Source of the DNA: Bidens hawaiensis
Lineage: Eukaryota > Streptophyta > Magnoliopsida > Asterales > Asteraceae
DNA: 64,000 bases
Reading direction: 5' to 3'
Assembly: GCA_021521415.1 (NCBI GenBank)
Contig: JAIQDT010000187.1
Coordinates: forward strand, 1,736,001-1,800,000
Shown: positions 59,704 to 64,000 of the stretch, one piece after another
Numbering within the stretch: position 1 is the first letter of the stretch
Layout of the letters: every line of letters begins with the position of its first letter
Program-made: the position numbers and the translations under genes
Notes under the pieces: generated by a model
Database searches by the model: none
What the model was told of the DNA's origin: nothing
The model's input: the letters and a program-made list of their open reading frames with translations, nothing else

Positions 59704-60115
59704 TGTTGGTGCATAGTGTCAGTAGTTCAGTATCTTGTATTTTGTATGTGTCTGTAATCGTCTTAGATTGTTTGTTTTGGGTTTGAATATGGTTTTACAC
59801 AAGTTCGCCTGGGATGTAGGCGAACTTGTAGTCAAGCGAAGTTATGACAACTTTGCCTAGTATGTTAGGCGAAGTTGTCGAGGGTATATAAACCTCAACT
59901 TCGGCTTGTTTTGTAGAAGTTTTTCCAGAACGTGTATTTGTGATTAGAGATCACGTGTTGAAGTGTTGCAATACAATCGTGTTTATTAGTATTGTAATGT
60001 GTGTTTGTGTTTCGGTTCAACGTATAATATATATTACGCTCGTATCGTATTACGTGGGGATTCCGCACCCTCGTGTTACGAGATACTCCTGTGTAGATCC
60101 GGCTGGGAACCTACA
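59704..60115 (+). repeat. Sirevirus 3' LTR
   Basis: 412 bp, the partner of 47671-48082. The TATA box stands at 59884-59893. It is followed by AAACC (60116-60120) and then by the resumed Gypsy-A coding sequence GACTAGCACC. Confidence 0.95.
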
Positions 60116-62745
60116 AAACCGACTAGCACCGATGTTCTAGGAATGATCTCTGAATCCGGTATGTTCATCTTCTTGAGAACATCATGCCGGATAATGTTAA
60201 CTGAGCTCCCACCATCTACTAGGATCCTGCGTACATAATGGTTAGCGATAAATAAAGTAATAATCAAACCGTCATGATGAGGATCCTGGATGTTTAGCTT
60301 GTCTTCCTTATCGAAAAAGATCCTTTTGTCTGTTGTTAAGGTGGTTGATACTATTGTTCGGTCTCCGTTATCCATCTTGACCTCTTTGGAAAGTCTTCTT
60401 GCTGCAGAGAAAGAAGTACCACAAATGTCTGAACCTCCAGAGATGAAATTGACCATTCGGACATCTAGCTCATCCTTGTGAGGATCCTGGATCCTCGAGT
60501 TGAAGAAGATTCTCTGATCAGTCATTCGAGTAGTGGGGATAGGCGGTCTTCTTTCATCGTCCAATTCAAATTCTTTTGTGGACTTTTCTTCTATGGTACA
60601 AGAATCTTGAAACATTTCGTAGTTTCTTGAGACAAAGTTGATCACATGAGCATCTGGTGGTGGTGGTGTTGCTTTTTGTGGAAAATCTTCAGGATCCTGG
60701 ATCTTGGATTTCTTCCTTCCCAAGAGTTCTTTAAAGTGACCCTTGCTCAGGAGATATCCAATTTCCCTCCTTAAGCCAATGCACTCATCTGTCATGTGGC
60801 CAAAATCTTCATGAAAAGCACACCACTTAGACTTGTCTTTGAAGGTGGTCGTCTTCTTGTTCTTTCGGGGCCACCTTGCTTTTTCTCCTAGATCCTTCAT
60901 GGCACAAATCAAGCCATGGGTATCTACGGAGAAACAATAGTCGGAGATGCAGGGATAGTCTTCATCATCATCTCCCTCTTCGACTGCTCGTACGTTCTGG
61001 TTGTTGAACTTGTTATTCGGCTTTGTGTTGTTGTTCTTGAACGAGAATTCTTGCTTCTTGTAAGAGGATTCTTGTTTTGTTTGATTCCCCAGACGATCCT
61101 GGACCCTCTTGTCATCTTCCAACCGTATGAATCTGAGTGCCCTGTTTCTTACTTCATCTAGAGACCTGCAAGGAGTCATCATAAGATCATTATAAAAGGG
61201 GTAGCCCCTCTGAAGTCCCATCTTGAAGGCCTCAACAGCCGTAGCCGTATCAAGATTAGGGATTTCCAGAGCTTCCCTACCAAACCTCGTAACAAAATCC
61301 TTAAGGGATTCATCACTCGGTTGGATAACTCGGTATAAGTCACTAGTTAACTTTTCAAATTTCCTGCTACAGGAAAATTGGTTGTTGAATAAGTTAACTA
61401 AATGAGAAAAAAAAGTAATTGAAAAGGGAAGAAGACTTAGAAGCCATTTTAATGCAGATCCTGTCAGTGTGGATCCAAATCCTTTGCACAAGCAAGCTTC
61501 CTTGAGTCTCTCAGGTATGGGGTTGATCTCCATCCTTTCTCTGTATTGTGCCACATGTTCTTCAGGATCAGTAGTTCCATCATAAGTCTTCATTTTGGGG
61601 GTTTGGAATCGCTTTAGGATTTCAGCATCACAGATAGGTGGAGCAAATCTGGATAGCTTGTGACTTCCCTCAGGTATCTCGGGGATTGGTCGTATCACCC
61701 CGGGAACACTGGATATCATATCCTTGAGCTTTTGTAGCTCCTTGGCCATAGCTTGGTTGATGCCTGCATCCTGCATAGAACCATGGTTAGCATCTAAGGA
61801 TAATGAATCATACAAATTACCTCTTTGTTGGGCGTAGGTTGGCATCTCGGATGAGTATCTGGGATAAGAAGAGTTAGCTACAGGGGTTGGACCACCCTAC
61901 ACGATAGTCTGCATGGGAATGAAATCTCCTTCATGGACTTCGGAGGATCGTTGATGTTGGGCTCATGAGTATCCTGGGTTCTGAAAGAAGGATCCTTGAG
62001 GTTGAGAGTTATAGGATCCTGGTTGAAGGATGGATGATCCTTGCTGAAACAATGAGGATCCTTGAGCCTGTGGACCCATGGACCCCGATTGAAGGATAGG
62101 TAATCCTGGCTAGAACAGTGAGGATCCTTGAGCCTGTTGACCCATGGACCCCTGTTGAAAGATAGATGATCCTGTCTGGAACAGTGAGGATCCTTGAGCC
62201 TGTTGACCCATGGACCCCTGTTGAAGGATAGATGATCCTGGCTGGAACAGTGAGGATCCTTGAGCCAGTTGACCCATGGACCCCTGTTGAAGGATATATG
62301 ATTTTGGCTGAAACAGTGAGGATCCTTGAGCCTGTTGACCCATGGACCCCTGTTGAAGGATAGATGATCCTTGCGAGAACTGATCCATGGATCCTGGACT
62401 GGTGAAATCCAGCATCCTGGGCACCAGGGGAATGAGATCCTCTGCTGGCCTCTTATTCTTCTTGAGATCTTCTATCTCATGAAGGATCCTCTGGTTAGTC
62501 TTGTTCTGTTGCTCCATGTATGCTTTAACCTGCGAAAACGTAGATGAAACATCACTGTTATTATTAACTACCGGGGCAGCAGTAGCGGTTTTCGAGCTTT
62601 GGAAGACTGGTAGTTGTGTCTTGCTTCCAGCAGCAGCGGTTCGTTGTGCTCCCGTGACTGGCGGAGGCATCGGTGGTAAAGTCCTTGATGAGAGAGGAAC
62701 CGATGAGGGCATGGTTGATGAAGAAGAGGTTGATTGAGAGGCCAT
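60116..62745 (-). pseudogene. Gypsy-A gag and protease N-terminal part
   Basis: The gag start is ATG at 62745 (MASQSTSSSSTMPSS). Frame runs to about 62110, with stops between 62110 and 61845, then a long open frame to the Sirevirus junction: capsid-like region, zinc-knuckle-like WCAFHEDFGHMTDEC (near 60800), and the retropepsin motif ILVDGGSSVNII ending at TSVLVGF, where the Sirevirus is inserted. It is homologous throughout to Gypsy-B 39111-41869, and here the WCAF tryptophan codon is intact. Confidence 0.88.
62045..62375 (-). repeat. 66-bp in-frame tandem repeat in Gypsy-A gag
   Basis: About five copies of a 66-bp unit encode QQGSMGQQAQGSSLFQPGSS-like 22-residue repeats. Shorter, more mutated versions occur in Gypsy-B at about 41220-41510. 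Each unit holds a GGATCC core. Confidence 0.85.
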
Positions 62746-62813
62746 TGATAGTGATATGGGTATGAAAAAATCGAAAATGGATAGGAGTAATATGGAATAT
62801 AGCATCAATTGCC

Positions 62814-62831
62814 CCACGGTGGGCGCCAAAT
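62814..62831 (-). other. Gypsy-A primer-binding site
   Basis: In element sense the 5' LTR end is followed by ATTTGGCGCCCACCGTGG, the same type of site as in Gypsy-B. Confidence 0.7.
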
Positions 62832-63811
62832 TGTTTTGGATAAAAATCAGCTAAGGATAACGTATCCAAATCTGTCAAGTGAGATATAGTGCTAACACGA
62901 TAGAAACGAATGTATAATCGAAATCTTGGTAAACACAATGATTTGATCACGAGGGAAAAAACCCTTGATTATGATAATCTTACTTCGGTCAAAAACTAGC
63001 AAGGTAATCTTTGGTCGAATTGCTTCGGTCAAGGATTAACAATGTAATCTTTGGTTGGATGGTACGTGATTATAATAATCTCCAGCACAAAAAACCCTCG
63101 GACGGTGAAAACTATCACCGTCAAGTTTATTGATGGTATAAAGAAGGTTACAAGGGTTGTGGAGTTGATGATCAACGAATGCTATATGTGTAAGTACAAA
63201 ATATCTTAACAACTAGAATACGTGAGATTGTGTGTGTTCTAATTTTGATCTCGACTCCGTATATGAAGAAAAATACATACAACAAACTACCAACTATGCC
63301 CTATAATCTCGCTAGTCTTCCACTCTCTTCCATCGTGCTATTTGACCACGTGCTAGCAAACGTTTAATGACGAAATAAGCGGTAGACTAGGTCTAGGAGC
63401 CGTTGAGGTTATTTAGACATCAAATCTTTATATGAAATCGTTCATCAATAAATATGTTGAATAAGGATCCTGGATCCATACTTCAGCTAGAAAATACTCA
63501 ATGAGGATAATTGATGCAAGCACGTCTTCAAGAATAACACATCTTGTCTTCTAGTACTCGACAATCGGTCTTACTTCTCGCTTTAGCTTAGTCTTCAATC
63601 TTGAGCATATGCCATAGATGTCTCGTATAGCAAACTGGATCTTAGAGTTGTTATACATGTCTAACACATCACCATACTAAATGCAATCATTAGTAAACAA
63701 ATAATACCGAGGATCGTTGATCCTTTATAACCTGATACATATCTCAAGGATAATCTATCCATAAGATAGTTAAGGATTAAGGATCCTCAGCATAAAATTC
63801 ATGCCCTAACA
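62832..63811 (-). repeat. Gypsy-A 5' LTR
   Basis: 980 bp, the partner of 29271-30248, with the ATATA duplication on its outer side (63812-63816). Confidence 0.93.
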
Positions 63812-64000
63812 ATATAGAAGTGATCCTTATGTAGAATTGGCACCAGGAATATAGCAACATCCTTCATTGTTTTGATCTCACACCTCATTATCTGTGTTAC
63901 AATGTTGTACGTAAACACTTGGAGTCTTTGTTCGTATGTGTGACCAAGTGCCTCATATAATGGTCACTTGTCTGCATAAGGATTCAAATTAGCGCTTGAT
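63812..64000 (-). pseudogene. Ulp1-like C48 protease pseudogene, upstream part
   Basis: The - strand reads EALGHTYEQRLQVFTYNIVT, then CEIKTMKDVAIFLVPILHKD and HFYM at the Gypsy-A border, where the protein continues at 29270 with MAFYLQ. The H-F-Y motif carries the family's catalytic histidine. One in-frame TGA lies near 63963. The gene continues past the window end. Confidence 0.75.

Larger units (their letters stand above)
47671..60115 (+). mobile_element. Sirevirus (Ty1/copia) with envelope-position ORF
   Basis: 12,445 bp with identical-length 412-bp LTRs (47671-48082 and 59704-60115) and the AAACC target duplication (47666-47670 and 60116-60120). It is inserted in the protease/gag-pol coding region of Gypsy-A, at the codons after TSVLVGF. 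PBS, gag with zinc knuckles, protease, integrase, RT and RNase H are in copia order. A large extra ORF lies between pol and 3' LTR, and the polypurine tract is AAGGGGGAGTC; both are Sirevirus features. The LTRs differ at about 11 sites by eye (2.7%). The gag-pol frame carries several stops and frameshifts, so this copy is non-autonomous. Confidence 0.95.
29271..63811 (-). mobile_element. Gypsy-A: Tat-lineage Ty3/gypsy element with nested insertions
   Basis: The LTRs at 29271-30248 (3') and 62832-63811 (5') are flanked by ATATA target duplications (29266-29270 and 63812-63816). Both LTRs start TG and end CA. Primer-binding site, gag, protease, RT, RNase H and integrase follow in gypsy order on the - strand. 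An antisense accessory ORF lies next to the 3' LTR, a layout described for Tat-lineage elements. Without insertions the element is about 11.5 kb. It is interrupted by an unclassified element containing Gypsy-B (about 33476-44008) and by a Sirevirus (47671-60115). The LTRs differ at about 29 positions by eye (3%). Confidence 0.93.

Noticed and set aside
1..64000. tRNA, rRNA or other structural RNA genes
   Set aside because: No cloverleaf-like or rRNA-like sequence was recognised by eye; only retrotransposon primer-binding sites resemble tRNA ends.

Overview
The window is eudicot nuclear DNA, most likely from an Asteraceae species. That placement rests on intron-rich plant genes, MITE-laden introns and retrotransposon families of a kind common in composites; no sequence search was run, so the family is an inference. 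Two real genes sit convergently at the left. A chloroplast-type RNase E/G gene (RNE, + strand, N-terminus outside the window) ends at 5107. A DHHC protein S-acyltransferase of the PAT10 type (- strand, 11 exons, 343 aa, apparently intact) runs from 10700 to 6859. Their introns and flanks carry several small non-autonomous DNA elements, including a hAT-type MITE with a perfect 8-bp target duplication sitting inside another MITE.

From 12.4 to 29.3 kb the window is repeats and decayed transposase-derived genes. These are a FAR1/OTU-type pseudogene (12.8-14.4 kb), a Sirevirus 3' end on the - strand (14.4-17.3 kb), a 330-bp strand-switching GAT/ATC array (18.2-18.5 kb), AT-rich repeats, and a cluster that may be the remains of a Mutator-like element. 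That cluster holds a FAR1-RELATED-SEQUENCE-like transposase pseudogene (+), two small unrecognised genes in divergent orientation, and a Ulp1-type protease pseudogene (-).

The Ulp1 pseudogene is split by a 34.5-kb nested retrotransposon stack (29271-63811). The outer element, called Gypsy-A here, is a Tat-lineage Ty3/gypsy element on the - strand with 980/978-bp LTRs, target duplication ATATA and an antisense accessory ORF. It carries two insertions. (1) An unclassified ~1.9-kb element (about 33.5-34.15 and 42.76-44.0 kb), itself interrupted by Gypsy-B, an 8.6-kb relative of Gypsy-A with target duplication GCAAG that lacks the accessory ORF and the N-terminal part of reverse transcriptase. 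(2) A 12.4-kb Sirevirus (Ty1/copia, + strand, target duplication AAACC) with an extra ~976-codon ORF in the envelope position. LTR divergence counted by eye (A about 3.0%, Sirevirus about 2.7%, B about 2.1%) agrees with the nesting order. All three elements carry disabling lesions.

The most unusual material is non-coding. The Sirevirus is filled with a 9-bp word, GGCGAAGTT, and its reverse complement: in the LTR as a 12-bp-arm hairpin next to the TATA box, in an array in the leader, and as three 99-bp hairpin units just ahead of the extra ORF. The Gypsy family has its own word, AGGATA...TATCCT/GGATCC, plus CTGGGGACAAGCCC tandem repeats. The extra Sirevirus ORF also has a diverged relative at 14.8-17.3 kb, so it is a conserved protein family of unknown function.
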